NCBI GenBank assembly: GCA_945866245.1
Contig: CAMBGW010000063.1
Location: forward strand, 1 to 5,969
From: Verrucomicrobia subdivision 6 bacterium
Lineage (GTDB): Bacteria > Verrucomicrobiota > Verrucomicrobiia > Methylacidiphilales > Verrucolacustridaceae
DNA: 5,969 nucleotides
Reading direction: 5' to 3'
In this document: piece after piece, positions 5,455 to 5,969 of the stretch
How positions within the stretch are numbered: position 1 is the first letter of the stretch
How the letters are laid out: every line of letters starts with the position of its first letter
The notes under the pieces: model-generated
Databases searched by the model: none
Seen by the model: the letters and a program-made list of their open reading frames with translations, nothing else
What the model was told of the DNA's origin: nothing
Translations under genes and position numbers: made by a program

Positions 5455-5967
5455 GTGATATGTTTCAGTGTGAGTTTGCTGCCAAAACTTCGGGAAGACT
5501 TTCACAGTGCTGAATCGGCCGTCGGCTACGCCAACTTGGGCATGTTTGCCGATGCCCTAGCCGAACTCGAAAACCTCTCCCCCCAGATGAATATGGATGA
5601 GGGGGTCCAAGAGTTTAAACTCCGCCTTCTCGAGCGTGCCGGCCGCTGGCAAGATGCCGCCGGCCTCGCCTCCCGTCTCGCCACCAGTCACCCGGATGAA
5701 TCCCGCTGGTTCATCGCCTGGGCCTTTGCCAAACGCAGAAGCGATTCGATCGAAACTGCCTCAAAAATCCTCACGGACGCAGCAAGCCTCCACCCCAAAG
5801 ACCCCCTCATTCAGTTCAACCTCGGCTGCTATGCCGCCCAGAGAGGTGACCTCACCACCGCCCAAACTTACGTCCGCCGCGCCATCGAGCTCGATCACGA
5901 CCTTGAAAAACTCGCTCACCAAGATCCCGATCTTGAACCCCTTCGCCAAGCTCACCTCATCGACTAA
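5455..5967 (+). CDS. tetratricopeptide-repeat (TPR) protein, function unknown
   Basis: The 170-residue product is made of helix-turn-helix TPR units, which act as protein-protein interaction scaffolds. Approximate units are 18-44 (ESAVGYANLGMFADALAELE), 50-80 (LLERAGRWQDAAGLASRL), 84-114 (WFIAWAFAKRRSDSIETASK) and 117-148 (FNLGCYAAQRGDLTTAQTYV). The last is the best match to consensus, with the Gly/Ala pattern and a following RRAIELD. The end, HQDPDLEPLRQ, is typical of the closing segment of short bacterial TPR proteins. No signal peptide, enzyme domain or membrane helix is seen, so it is probably cytoplasmic. The start is uncertain: GTG 5455 gives the form listed, while GTG 5470 or TTG 5476 would remove only five or seven residues; none has a clear Shine-Dalgarno site. 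Its position after blh does not reveal its partner. Confidence 0.82.
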   Translation: MICFSVSLLPKLREDFHSAESAVGYANLGMFADALAELENLSPQMNMDEGVQEFKLRLLERAGRWQDAAGLASRLATSHPDESRWFIAWAFAKRRSDSIETASKILTDAASLHPKDPLIQFNLGCYAAQRGDLTTAQTYVRRAIELDHDLEKLAHQDPDLEPLRQAHLID

Positions 5968-5969
5968 TC

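Overview
This 5,969-base window is bacterial and gene-dense. It holds six complete protein genes, one more that reads to the last bases, and a possible gene fragment at the left edge. I see no tRNA, rRNA, CRISPR array, insertion sequence or integrase. Its most telling content is a minimal retinal photosystem: a proteorhodopsin-type light-driven proton pump, followed on the same strand by a Brp/Blh-type beta-carotene 15,15'-dioxygenase that would make its retinal. This suggests an aquatic, probably Gram-negative bacterium. TTG/GTG starts, a near absence of Shine-Dalgarno sites and the gene mix would fit the Verrucomicrobiota/PVC group, but this placement is inference.

Layout. Positions 1-57 (minus) may be the first codons of a gene that runs off the window behind a strong ribosome binding site. 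A DCC-family (DUF393) thiol-disulfide oxidoreductase-like gene lies at 104-490 (minus). Head to head with it is a PsiE-like four-helix membrane protein (538-1068, plus). That gene converges, with an 8-nt gap, on a 514-residue aldehyde dehydrogenase (1077-2621, minus). The dehydrogenase is divergent from mazG (2702-3466, plus); the 80-bp gap between them holds an operator-like inverted repeat.

The photosystem begins with a 136-bp leader containing the best ribosome binding site in the window. The rhodopsin (3603-4349) follows, then a strong intrinsic terminator with a GCAA tetraloop (4394-4427), then blh (4465-5379). A TPR-repeat protein (5455-5967) closes the window.

Working together. Blh cleaves beta-carotene to retinal, which binds Lys233 of the rhodopsin. 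The rhodopsin has the outward proton-pump triad (Asp88, Thr92, Glu99) and a Met at the spectral-tuning site, which predicts green absorption. By alignment with bacteriorhodopsin its helix 5 carries glycine (Gly150) where marine proteorhodopsin has Phe and bacteriorhodopsin has Trp138. That is the fenestration position that lets xanthorhodopsin-type pumps dock a carotenoid antenna, so this may be an antenna-capable pump. The terminator between pump and enzyme suggests much opsin and little enzyme is made. The other genes are housekeeping or accessory, with no clear tie to the photosystem.
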